Origin: Liquidambar formosana | Taxonomy: Eukaryota > Streptophyta > Magnoliopsida > Saxifragales > Altingiaceae | Length of the DNA: 64,000 bases | Assembly (NCBI GenBank): GCA_039720395.1 | Contig: CM077822.1 | Span: forward strand, 19,116,589-19,180,588 | Direction: 5' to 3' | In this document: in pieces, positions 36,724 to 43,759 of the stretch | How positions within the stretch are numbered: the stretch's first letter is position 1 | How the letters are laid out: each line of letters opens with the position of its first letter | The notes under the pieces: generated by a model | Seen by the model: the letters and a program-made list of their open reading frames with translations, nothing else | Databases searched by the model: none | What the model was told of the DNA's origin: nothing | Position numbers and translations under genes: made by a program

Positions 36724-39700
36724 TTTTACAATTAAAATGCGGGTCAATCCCGTCCGCACACGTGAAGTCAATTTTCGGGATTTGCACCCCCCTGTGCGCA
36801 CGTCGTACGCTCGCGACGCGCCCGACTAAGTCAATTTTCAGACCCTAATCCCGCAAATCACTCGATTGGGCTCCGTCTCATACAAACATGGGGACTCCCT
36901 ACATCTCCCCACATGATACCGTATACAATAAGTGGAGTACTATATAAGCCCACTAAAACTCTTTTACTTTTCCAATGTGGGATAAGGTATCATCACACTC
37001 AAGTACAAAACTCTTTTATAAAAACCTTTGATTTTTGAAATACTTATTTTATACTTAAAATACAACAATTGCTAGTTCATGGGGGTGGTGGTGCTGGTGG
37101 TGGTGGTGGTGGTGGTAGTAGTAGCAGCGATGATGGGTGTGGGTGGTAGTGGTGGTGATGATAGGTGCTAGGTGTTGTCGTGTTGGTGTAGATGATAGGT
37201 AACGAATATGGGTTGATAAAATGACATCTGTTGCTATCACAATAACAAATCATTGGGAATTAGATTACCTACCTCAAAACTTAGACACATTTCTTGATAT
37301 CGCTACAATATCGATCACAATCTCACAAAGCCTCATTCCGAAATGAGGATTCTAAGTAAACTTATAGGTCAAAGGTGGCAATGAGTCGAATCCTATCCAT
37401 TCTCGCAAACCAAACGAGTTTGGTGCTTCAATGCTAAAAGAAGACCAAAACAATGGAATTTCTTTTTTAATTATTAAAAAGAAAAAGAAAATAAGATATA
37501 ATAGTTGACAATAGATAATAGAAATCAGATGAAATTAAAAGCATAAAACTACAATCAAACAATTAAGAAAATAATAGGAAGATCAATATATATTCATTCC
37601 ATCATGCATGTTCCATTCAAATAGTTAGTATAACGTCAATATCTACAATATTTAGATTTTATTCACTTCCTTTTTTTTTCTTCAAGGTCATGCTTACTCA
37701 ACATAATGCATGAAGCAATTTTTAACAAGTAATTTTATTAATTTCTTTAGGTCCAATACAATTATTTTATTTGCCCATAATATTTTTCAAATGTAGTGAA
37801 AAGCTAAACCTTATCATCATACTTTGTTCATGTCTCTTTTTAAAATTTTAGGTTAATATGACTTACGACATGTTTATTACGTTTTATGATTGGCAGGCAT
37901 GAGGCAAAATTCATCGAGAAAATTGTTCAAGAAATCTGGAGTAAATTGAATCAGAATTATCCAATCTTATATGTTGCCAAGCAAGAAGTTGGAATAGATT
38001 CCCGTCTAGAGAAAATATATTCGTTGTTAGGTGTTGGGATCTCGAATGATGTTCGAATTATAGGTATTTCGGGAACTGGTGGAATAGGTAAAACAACGTT
38101 AGCAAAAGCAGTTTACAATCAAACACATGAACAATTCGAAGGTAGTAGCTTTCTTGCAAATGTTAGATCGAGAGGAGATGGCGGCCTACTTCATTTACAA
38201 AGGGAACTTCTTTCTCAAACCCTAAACGAACCAAATCTGAATATATGGAGTGAAGATAGAGGAGTCATTGTGATAAAGGAAAGGCTTCGCTATAAAAGAG
38301 TTCTCATTATTCTCGATGATGTGGATAAGCAAAACCAATTGGAAAAATTAGTTGGAAAACTAGATTGGTTTGGAGCTGGAAGCAGAATAATCGTAACAAC
38401 TAGAGATGAAGGTTTGCTAACTACACATAAAGTCGATGGAATTCATACGGTGAAACAATTAAACCATGATGAAGCTCTTCAACTCTTTAGTTTGAATGCA
38501 TTCGAAAAAGATCATCCAAAAGCTGACTTTCTAGAGCTTTCAAATCGTGTAGTAAATTATGCTAATGGCCTTCCGTTAGCTCTCAAAGTTTTGGGCTCCT
38601 TTCTTTGCAAGAGAAGTGTAGACGAATGGAGAGATACGTTGGATAAACTGCAAAAGATTCCAAACGATGAAATTCTTGCAACACTTAAATTAAGTTATGA
38701 CGGACTAGATCAAATGGATAAGGACATTTTTCTGGATGTTGCATGTTTCTTTATTGGGGAGAAAAAAGATTATGTAACAACTGCACTAGAGAGTTGTGGT
38801 TTCTGCGCAACTATAGGACTAAGAATTCTGACTGAGAGATCTCTCATTACCATTTTCGATGATAATAGGGTATGGATGCATCATTTGCTACAAGAAATGG
38901 GTCAAGAAATTGTTCGACGAGAATCCCCCAAAGATCTTGGCAAACGGAGTAGGTTGTGGCTTCAAGATGATGTCTATCATGTGCTAAAAAAAAATACGGT
39001 GAGAACTAAAGATATGATCCCTTCCATTTTCATTTAAGAGGAAACAAAACTACATAATTTTAGTAAGGCTCAATTTAATTTATGCCTCACTTATCCTTTG
39101 CTTTTTGGTTGTTAGGGTGTGGAAGCAGTTGAAGGTATAAGCCTAAAGTTCTGGCAAGCGAATGGGGTAGACGTAAGCAATGAAGCCTTTACAGGGATGG
39201 AAAATCTTAGACTACTCATATTTCCTAACGTGCACCCTTTTGGAGACTTTAATTATCTTCCTGATGAGCTAAGGTGTATAATTTGGGATGGATACCCCTT
39301 AAAATCAATGCCATCAAGATTTGATCCGAAGAGCCTTGTTCAACTTTACATGCCTTATAGTCGCATTAAATACTTTTCGGAGACCAAGGTATGATTATAA
39401 GTTTTTGAACCCAAAAAAAGGTACAATTATAATTAATATAGTCTATTTTCCTCAAAGAATGTTTTTTTGCTGAACAATATGAAAACGTACATACACCAAC
39501 ACATGCATCTTACTTAATGAAAGTTATACAGGTTTATTTATTGGAACTATTACATTTTGTTGTTACAGATTTTTGAAAAGTTGGAATTCCTTAATCTCAG
39601 TCACTCCCAGGACCTCCTTGAAACCCCCGACTTCTCAAGGATGCCAAAGCTTAAAAGATTGACTCTTGAAGGTTGTACGAAGTTGGTGAAGGTTCATCCA

Positions 39701-41425
39701 TCCAATTTGGTTCTCAACAGGCTTGTTTTCTTGAATTTGAAAGATTGTAAAAGCCTCAAAAGTCTTTGGAGGAGCATTAAGTTGGAATTTCTTGAAGCTC
39801 TTACTCTTTCTGGTTGTTCGAAGCTAGAGAAGTTTCCAGAGGTCCTGGGGAATATGGAGCATCTATCGAAGGTTTATTTGGATGGGACCACCATAAAAGA
39901 GCTACCCTCATCAATTGAACGCCTAACTAGGCTTCTTGTGTTGAATTTGGGAAATTGCAAAAATCTTGCTAGTCTTCCGAGCAGCATATGTAAGTTGGAA
40001 TCTCTTAAAACTCTTACTCTTTCTGGTTGCTCGAAGCTTGACAAGTTACCGGAGAACTTAGGGAATATGCAAAATTTGGTGGCCCTTTTTTTAGATGGAA
40101 CTGCTATTAGACAACCACCATCCTCCATCGTACATTTGAGAAACCTTGAAGAATTATCCTTTCGTGGATGTAAAGGATCAACATCTAATTCGTTGAAATC
40201 AATGTTCTCGTCTTGGTTTTTCCCAAGAAAAGTTCCATGTTCCAGCAGTTTGATATTACCTTCTTTATCAAGTTTACGCTCTTTAACAAGACTAGATCTT
40301 AGTGACTGTAATTTATCAGAAGGAGCTATCCTTGGTGGTGATATTGGCAACTTATCCTCGTTGGTCGAGTTGAATCTAAGCAAAAATAATTTTGTTGCCC
40401 TACCCGCTACTCTCAGTCAACTTAATCGCCTGATTTTCCTTCGTTTGGAGGATTGCGCTAGGCTTCAAGCATTGCCACCGCTTCCATCATGTACATATGG
40501 GATATATGCTAGCAGTTGCATATCATTGGAAACATTACAATGGCCACACCCGGAAACTTTGTGTAGTAGTGTGGAACTTAACAAGTGTGAAAAAATCGAT
40601 GGCAACATACTTCTTCAACGTATGCCTAAATTCACTGATCATTATACTACTATTATTGTACCCGGAAGTGAGATTCCGAAGTGGATGAATCATCAGAGCA
40701 TCGGGTCTTCAATATCTTTCGAGATGTTTCCTAACGTTAAAAAAATTACCCTTTGCGCTGTTTTTACACTCAAAAACGCTACTGATGAATACTTTCGCAT
40801 TTACTGCACCTTTCGTGATGTAATTCGTAATTATTATTTCGGTGATCTGCGTTTTGCTATTTTGCCTGCGAATGGACACGTCGAGTCAGATCATGTGTGT
40901 CTTAGAGATCTCATATGTGATGAGTTCCTCAAAAGCAAAAAAGAAGAAGGATGGCACCACACTGAGGTTTCATTTGAAGACCGTGACTACTGGTTCCCAG
41001 AGGCAAAAAAGCGTGGGGACGCATGGCTCCAAGTGAAAAAGTGCGGGGTTCATATAATGTACGAGGAAGACGATGTGCCAACGATGATACACTACAACTC
41101 TTCATTTCACCATTCGACACTAGAAGAAGAAGAAGAAGAAGAAGAAGAAGAAGAAGAAGAGGAAGACGATGTGCCAACGATGATACACTACAACTCTTCA
41201 TTTCACCATTCGACACTAGAAGAAGAAGAAGAAGAAGAAGAAGACTACAACTCTTCATTTCACCATTCGACACTAGAAGAAGAAGAAGGAGCAGAGGAAG
41301 ATACTATTAGTAAACGTACTAGGAGAAGGCTCGTTGAGGAGGAAGCAAGTGGAAGTCCACACCCTAAAAGGATGAGAGGAAACACCGACACAGTGCTTAA
41401 ACTTAAGGACAAAGAATCATCCTAG
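15084..41425 (+). CDS. TIR-NBS-LRR immune receptor, full gene (4 exons)
   Basis: The exons are 15084-15598, 37897-38998, 39116-39388 and 39569-41425: 3747 nt, 1248 residues plus stop. The domain order is TIR (about 18-170), NB-ARC (about 195-510), LRR (about 590-950), C-JID around 992-1002 onward, then an acidic repeat tail. Proteins of this family sense pathogen effectors and signal through TIR NADase activity and EDS1. All junctions are GT-AG and frame-keeping, at the introns typical of TNL genes. The start is the ATG at 15084; it lies 82 bp after a TATA box and directly precedes a Ser-rich leader and the TIR. Oddities are the 22.3-kb first intron, an MHH instead of MHD motif, and a Glu-rich C-terminus. 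No internal stop or frameshift is seen. Whether it is spliced correctly in vivo is untested. Confidence 0.92.
15889..16958. mobile_element. Inverted-repeat DNA element, 1.05 kb, in intron 1
   Basis: The element spans 15897-16950. The left end reads GGGTCGCGATATTGCCAGAG; the right end, from the other strand, reads GGGTAACGATATTGCCAGAG. Imperfect complementarity continues for about 100 bp through CTTCCACGG and CTTCAAAGTCAAA. An 8-bp direct repeat TTATTTTA flanks it (15889-15896, 16951-16958), though the site is AT-rich. The interior has pyrimidine-rich CTCTCTCT tracts and open frames of about 90-130 codons that I do not recognise. Superfamily is undecided: hAT by duplication length, Mutator-like by the long arms. 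Confidence 0.65.
17339..18493 (-). mobile_element. Putative Helitron-like element(s), minus strand
   Basis: On the minus strand CTAG (17339-17342) is preceded by an imperfect palindrome, CATGTGCAACACACGTG. That is the hairpin-plus-CTRR 3' end expected of Helitrons, with a T following. Upstream on that strand there are two candidate 5' ends starting TCTATACTAC, at 17474 and 18493, both followed by TTATAAAA or CTATAAAA and later GATTAAC. The pair suggests nested or rearranged copies. No Rep/helicase is encoded. Boundaries are provisional. Confidence 0.45.
19999..20003. repeat. Target-site duplication, left
   Basis: GTCAC immediately precedes the TGTACGCAC start of the left LTR. It matches GTCAC after the right LTR exactly. 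Confidence 0.9.
20004..20854 (-). repeat. 3' LTR (left)
   Basis: 851 bp, bounded by TG and CA. It matches 34009-34859 apart from about 14 substitutions. It carries the same minus-strand TATAAAT (20451-20457). It could therefore start read-out transcripts toward the TIR exon 4.9 kb away, antisense to the TNL. Confidence 0.95.
20855..20869 (-). other. Polypurine tract
   Basis: On the minus strand the internal region ends TCGAGGAGGCATT directly before the 3' LTR. A purine-rich stretch in this place serves as the plus-strand DNA primer in LTR retrotransposons. Confidence 0.55.
21776..22340 (+). repeat. Minisatellite, ~48-bp unit, 11-12 copies, hairpin-forming
   Basis: Units start at about 21776, 21827, 21875, 21920, 21965, 22013, 22061, 22109, 22157, 22205 and 22253, with a truncated unit at 22302. 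Most are 45-49 bp. Each holds an inverted repeat around ACAGA or ACAAA. Stem pairs include CACGGG/CCCGTG, CACAGG/CCTGTG and CACGAG/CTCGTG, so both arms often change together. The array lies between the antisense extra gene and the 3' LTR, the hypervariable part of Tat-type elements. Open frames through it are only by-products of the repeat. Confidence 0.9.
22521..25854 (+). pseudogene. Retrotransposon antisense extra gene with plant mobile domain
   Basis: It begins at ATG 22521. A one-base slip in an A7 run (22812-22818) moves the reading to the long frame that ends at 24426. The core reads [31 protein letters not shown] and later [20 protein letters not shown], hallmarks of the plant mobile domain (the family of MAIN/MAIL1 and of transposon-borne homologues). 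A hydrophilic Lys/Ser/Thr-rich region at 24200-24860 shifts frame at least once more. A probable 89-nt intron (GTAAGT at 24866, ACAG ending 24954) joins a last exon, 24955-25854, whose C-terminal half is predicted coiled coil. It is sense with respect to the TNL and antisense to gag-pol. Frame breaks make it non-functional here. Confidence 0.75.
24866..24954 (+). other. Probable intron within the antisense extra gene
   Basis: CGA|GTAAGTAA opens and TTCATTACAG closes an 89-nt AT-rich stretch. Upstream and downstream frames join in phase zero (...[13 protein letters not shown]). A cleanly spliced intron inside a retrotransposon is only possible because this gene is antisense to the genomic RNA. 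Confidence 0.6.
26008..26452 (+). repeat. ~170-bp tandem repeat with long poly-T tracts
   Basis: TTGCCTACGTACCATTCCAT and then GGATCAAGTCATAACGTAG occur at about 26044-26090 and 26208-26252. CACAGTTTA(A/T)GCTCATGCGG occurs at 26130 and 26388, with a third shorter remnant at 26420-26440. A poly-T run of about 50 bases lies at 26320-26365. The repeats separate the end of integrase from the end of the antisense gene. They may serve as terminator or spacer; this is not shown. Confidence 0.7.
26460..30839 (-). pseudogene. pol: reverse transcriptase, two RNase H domains, integrase
   Basis: One frame runs from about 30839 to the stop before 26460, broken by a single in-frame TAA at 29037-29039. RT shows [23 protein letters not shown] and [13 protein letters not shown], but the catalytic box is YVND instead of YVDD. 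The first RNase H ([19 protein letters not shown]) has lost its first catalytic Asp. A second RNase H follows with [29 protein letters not shown] and QADALANLA, all acidic residues kept. Integrase has a zinc-binding HHCC region ending CQACQFHA, then the DDE acids in [15 protein letters not shown] and GLAEAFNK. There is no chromodomain. A frame change separates pol from the protease frame near 30820-30840. Confidence 0.9.
30814..31935 (-). pseudogene. Aspartic protease region of gag-pro
   Basis: This continues the gag frame after the TGA at 31936-31938. The active-site block reads [12 protein letters not shown], the DGGSA variant usual in this retrotransposon group. [12 protein letters not shown] is the downstream conserved strand. 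An upstream basic stretch, KARKSNSSK with [13 protein letters not shown], may be nucleic-acid binding. The frame closes at 30814, 26 bp into the overlapping pol frame. Whether that overlap is natural frameshifting or decay cannot be told from one copy. Confidence 0.75.
31939..33937 (-). pseudogene. gag, disrupted
   Basis: The likely start is ATG at 33937 ([12 protein letters not shown]), about 70 nt inside the 5' LTR. The N-terminal third has imperfect Asn/Thr/Pro-rich repeats ([25 protein letters not shown]). The central part holds the retrotransposon gag domain ([28 protein letters not shown]). It is broken by a TAG at 32903-32905 and a frameshift near 32130-32137; the frame then ends in a TGA at 31936-31938. 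Gag normally forms the particle around the RNA; this copy cannot make it whole. Confidence 0.85.
33985..34002 (-). other. Primer-binding site
   Basis: Six bases inside the 5' LTR the minus strand reads TGGCACGCCCGGTGGGAC. Its complement ends in CCA, as a tRNA 3' end does. It resembles lysine-tRNA-type primer sites known from related elements, but the match is not exact enough to name the tRNA. Confidence 0.6.
34009..34859 (-). repeat. 5' LTR (right)
   Basis: 851 bp with TG...CA ends, adjoining the primer-binding site on its inner side. Pair of 20004-20854. Confidence 0.95.
34456..34462 (-). promoter_or_regulatory. TATA box in the 5' LTR
   Basis: On the minus strand ACTATAAATAGAGGTAGCC is a strong plant core promoter. 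Transcription of the retrotransposon would start about 30 bases further on, near 34430, toward gag. Confidence 0.55.
34860..34864. repeat. Target-site duplication, right
   Basis: GTCAC follows the CA end of the right LTR and is identical to 19999-20003. Confidence 0.9.
35351..35614. mobile_element. Stowaway-like MITE, degraded
   Basis: The right end GAAACGGAGGGAGTA is the typical end of plant Tc1/mariner Stowaway elements. The left end, ACTCTATTTCAAATTAATTG, is complementary to it after a few changes. Flanking TA is plausible on both sides. The interior is AT-rich and non-coding. Confidence 0.55.
35822..36367. mobile_element. Foldback / Mutator-like element, 0.55 kb
   Basis: The left arm reads AGTAAATTACAAGAAACACC. 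The right arm, from the other strand, reads GGGTAAATTACAAGGAACCC. Complementarity continues through ATTGAT(A/G)CAATGTCC and AACACTATAAGAATAGGTGAA for roughly 150 bp. The ends are the same type as the element at 12493-13663. The interior repeats ATTAGGATTGTATTGA...CATAATGGAGTTTAGAAAG twice. It sits directly beside the putative Helitron 3' end. Confidence 0.65.
36690..37075. repeat. (TA)n tract and degraded LTR fragment
   Basis: A (GT)n/(TA)n microsatellite at 36676-36721 is followed by about 300 bp sharing blocks with the solo LTR at 6265-7022: GATTTGCACCCCCC, GCGCACGTCG, CCCGACTAAGTC, CCCGCAAAT and CCAATGTGGGATAAGGT. Ends cannot be defined. Confidence 0.5.
37080..37896. other. Intron 1 end: (GGT)n tract and unique sequence
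   Basis: A (GGT)n-type microsatellite at 37084-37160 is followed by about 700 bp of AT-rich sequence with no coding signal. It leads into the pyrimidine-poor but valid acceptor of TNL exon 2. Confidence 0.5.
37897..38998 (+). CDS. TNL exon 2: NB-ARC domain
   Basis: It encodes residues 172-539. The linker [17 protein letters not shown] leads to the nucleotide-binding domain. The P-loop GTGGIGKTT is at 231-239 with Lys237. RNBS-A is [12 protein letters not shown]. Kinase-2 LIILDDVD is at 308-315. [14 protein letters not shown] is at 333-341. GLPL is at 396-399, followed by [11 protein letters not shown] (RNBS-D). The final motif is MHHLLQEMG at 499-507. Most receptors have MHD there, so residue 501 is His instead of Asp (CAT at 38882-38884). 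That Asp contacts ADP and holds the off state. The exon ends in phase 0 at ACG|GTGAGAAC. Confidence 0.93.
39116..39388 (+). CDS. TNL exon 3: start of the LRR region
   Basis: It encodes residues 540-630 and is bounded by TTAG|GGTGTGG and ACCAAG|GTATGA, both phase 0. It starts [10 protein letters not shown], the usual post-NB-ARC junction. It includes [32 protein letters not shown] and [12 protein letters not shown], the first LRR-like strands of TNL proteins. Intron 2 is 117 nt and intron 3 is 180 nt, both normal. Confidence 0.92.
39569..41425 (+). CDS. TNL exon 4: LRRs, C-JID and acidic tail
   Basis: It encodes residues 631-1248. About nine LRRs are visible, for example [35 protein letters not shown] and [18 protein letters not shown]. 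The C-JID/PL signature [11 protein letters not shown] is at 992-1002; this domain helps TNLs bind effectors. From D1131 the tail has three tandem units of [18 protein letters not shown] (the third shortened) joined by runs of glutamate. A basic segment KRTRRRL and PHPKRMRG, possible nuclear signals, follows. The last codons and TAG at 41423 lie in sequence shared with 4947 and 62547. Confidence 0.92.
   Translation: MFEKLEFLNLSHSQDLLETPDFSRMPKLKRLTLEGCTKLVKVHPSNLVLNRLVFLNLKDCKSLKSLWRSIKLEFLEALTLSGCSKLEKFPEVLGNMEHLSKVYLDGTTIKELPSSIERLTRLLVLNLGNCKNLASLPSSICKLESLKTLTLSGCSKLDKLPENLGNMQNLVALFLDGTAIRQPPSSIVHLRNLEELSFRGCKGSTSNSLKSMFSSWFFPRKVPCSSSLILPSLSSLRSLTRLDLSDCNLSEGAILGGDIGNLSSLVELNLSKNNFVALPATLSQLNRLIFLRLEDCARLQALPPLPSCTYGIYASSCISLETLQWPHPETLCSSVELNKCEKIDGNILLQRMPKFTDHYTTIIVPGSEIPKWMNHQSIGSSISFEMFPNVKKITLCAVFTLKNATDEYFRIYCTFRDVIRNYYFGDLRFAILPANGHVESDHVCLRDLICDEFLKSKKEEGWHHTEVSFEDRDYWFPEAKKRGDAWLQVKKCGVHIMYEEDDVPTMIHYNSSFHHSTLEEEEEEEEEEEEEEDDVPTMIHYNSSFHHSTLEEEEEEEEDYNSSFHHSTLEEEEGAEEDTISKRTRRRLVEEEASGSPHPKRMRGNTDTVLKLKDKESS
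41069..41300 (+). repeat. In-frame coding repeat with (GAA)n runs in TNL tail
   Basis: The unit GACGATGTGCCAACGATGAT through ACACTA is followed by GAA repeats. It is present at 41069-41162 and 41163-41243, with a shortened third unit from 41244. All keep the reading frame. GAA runs are expected to vary in length between alleles. Confidence 0.85.
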
Positions 41426-41739
41426 CAAGCATCTCGCTGGCATCACAGCTCACACATCCTCTGTCTACAAATTCAAGAGATTCAAAGAAGTGAAGGCGAC
41501 TTTTCGTATTTAGATTCAAATCATTTATGGGCTGCCTTATTTATCCAATCAAAGGATTTGGTTCGACTTGGACCTTCCCTCAACCGACGACCAATTTCAG
41601 GTCAATCTCTGATTCACTTTCTCTCTTTCGTGGCCTCTGTCTCTCTCCTCTGTTCTTTTGATTTCCTCAAATCCCTAACCCTAACCCTAACCCTAACCCA
41701 TAGCTAATCTGAGATTTTTTATTTTATTTTTTTTCCTTA

Positions 41740-42060
41740 ATAATTGCAGCAGGAAAACTCCAAAAACATAATATTGGTTCAACTTCCCTGCATTTTTTCC
41801 CATGACTCTGTTGAGTTGAAGCGTAATCGAAATAGAGTGCAAAATATTAGGCCATTGGATCTCAACCATGTTAAAGGGATAATTAAGAAGGCCAGGGACT
41901 GATTACCTTCTCGAGACCTTCAATTCCTCTGTGCTCATACCATAAGCACTATCGCCGCACAGGTACATTGTACCCATTGTCTCCTCACTTCCTATAGCTT
42001 CTCTAATGAACAATCTATCACTTGTTTCCTTGTCATCTCCCAGCCCTCATGGAAATTAAA
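41740..42060. repeat. TNL 3' flank, shared with 61386-61670
   Basis: The two stretches match at high identity from GGTTCAACTTCCCTGC to ATCTATCACTTGTTTCC. They include CTTCTCGAGACCTTCAATTC. No protein is recognised on either strand. It is another repeated module of the cluster, beside the shared TNL 3' end. Confidence 0.7.
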
Positions 42061-42429
42061 TTTATAAAATCATGTTGCATCTTGTTAATTTAATGTGGGT
42101 TAACTTAGTAACCCCAAGGGAAATTGGTAATGTGAACCCTTACCAAAGCCAGACCAACTAATCAGTCAAGCAAGTATATTAGCCTTGAGCTGATTCAGGT
42201 CTTAAGTCTTAACTTGGATAACCTATGAGATCACTCAAACATGCATATCTTGGTGAAACTCGCTCACATCAGCTGCATTTGAATGTGGGTTAATCTAATA
42301 ATACAGTGTGAGGCTTTTTTAAGACCAGATGGGCCACTAGGATGCCACGACTGCTTTCTCGCCATATAGGCATTCGCTCTAATGCCAAGGTTAAAATATG
42401 GGTACTTTAGATTCATTTAATTGCATGAT

Positions 42430-43746
42430 ATATATTGGATCCACTCTCATCAACACTTGCTGATTTTCTTATATGAACACCATGCATTGACGAATTGTAC
42501 ACTGTGCATAGGTGGGTTGTACTGTATAACCCAGACATGTACGGGATACAACCACCAATGCATGATGCTGATGTAATTTACATCAACATGTCCTTATAAG
42601 AGCAGACTCATGGTGGGTGTGGGTGTGTGTGTGTGTGTGATATATGTATGTATATATATAAAGAACTGTTGTAATCATATTACTCCAAGTAATTATATAA
42701 TAGATAGATAGGATATGGGCAATCGATGGTTAATAATCAAGTTTCCCATCCTTGAGTAACAATGTTGCAGCATTAATATAGAGAAGCAAATCTGTGAATT
42801 TATAAATAAATAAAAAAATAAAAACAGAGAAACAAATGTGCATAAACCTTTTGCTTGGAAAAGAAGCCAACTCATAGGGACTGTACGGGTAATTATACTC
42901 TCCTCTTTTGTAATCCAATCCCTTTAGTTGGTCAGTTTACAAAATTCCATTTTACCATAACGATTTAGCATACATCAATACCTTTCTTTATAAGGCTATT
43001 CTTTCATGTGTCCCTTCAACGAATAACATCTTTGCAGGTTCTTGCATTGCAGAGCCATTGATTGCACTTGATCGAGAATGGTTTGCTCTCATTTTAACAA
43101 ACAAATCATGCGCTCAAATTGAAGGAGGCTAGTATGAACTGTACAAATATCATCTTACAAGTATGAAAGATGTCTGGATGTTGTTCCATTGATTATGTTT
43201 CATTTATAACTTGTTATGTTTGTCAAATATTTTTTGTGCATGATGGAAATATATCTTCATTTCAACCATCCAAGAAAGAATCTAAACTGCATGGCTTCGT
43301 CTTTAGAATAAAGTAATTTTTGTAAACATTATAGTAACATGATTGGAAAATGAAGATATTAGAGAAAAAATAGCCATAATAACATTCAAGGCAAAAAGAA
43401 CATGATCAACACACCATCTGAAAACACGATTAAGGAGATTAAAATAATAGTACATTGAATACCTTATCTTTTTGCTCCCAATTTAATATTAAATGATTTG
43501 TTTTTATTTAAGTGGTTTATATTTAAAATTATTTCTATATATAAAACCTCTTATTTCAGCCTACTTATTATTGTATTTTGCTAAGTAAATTCGACGTAAG
43601 GATGAAGAAAACAAAAAATAGACATTGTGAGTTTCCATTAGTGAAATACTAAGATGTGGCATGCTTTGATATAAAGATATAAAACATTATAGATTTTTAA
43701 AAAAAATAAAAAATATTCACGTGCAATACGTGTGTGCATCAACTAG
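42430..43746 (+). repeat. Segment C, copy 1, ending in a Helitron-like 3' end
   Basis: It matches 44940-46095 in the same orientation (GGATCCACTCTCAT, ATAACCCAGACATGTACGGG, GTTGCAGCATTAATATAGAG and more). It ends with CACGTGCAATACGTG, nine bases, then CTAG at 43743-43746 followed by T. That is a Helitron-type 3' end with a mutated hairpin. A (GT)n tract lies at 42615-42660. Confidence 0.7.
43037..43190 (+). pseudogene. Relic exon of unidentified gene (copy 1)
   Basis: After TTTGCAG the reading is GSCIAEPLIALDREWFALI, then a TAG in place of the Trp codon seen in copy 2. It is a decayed copy of the exon at 45371-45525. I do not recognise the protein. Confidence 0.4.
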
Positions 43747-43759
43747 TCTTATTAAGTGC

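Larger units (their letters stand above)
15599..37896 (+). other. TNL intron 1, 22.3 kb, transposon-filled
   Basis: The donor GT is at 15599-15600. The acceptor is TTGGCAG ending at 37896. The phase is conserved. Inside are a 1.05-kb inverted-repeat element, Helitron-like termini, a Tat-type retrotransposon of 14.9 kb, a Stowaway-like element, a second foldback element, an LTR fragment, a (TA)n tract and a (GGT)n tract. Removing the retrotransposon and one duplication still leaves about 7.4 kb. Confidence 0.85.

Noticed and set aside
40929..41310. Long Leu-rich (minus) and Arg-rich (plus) open frames over the TNL tail
   Set aside because: They are other-frame readings of the (GAA)n repeat inside the coding exon.
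41675..41702. CCCTAACCCTAACCCTAA stretch resembling telomere repeats
   Set aside because: Only about four 6-bp units, whereas the usual plant telomere unit is CCCTAAA. The duplicated modules at 5190 and 62800 show degenerate versions, so it is an ordinary low-complexity part of the 3' flank.
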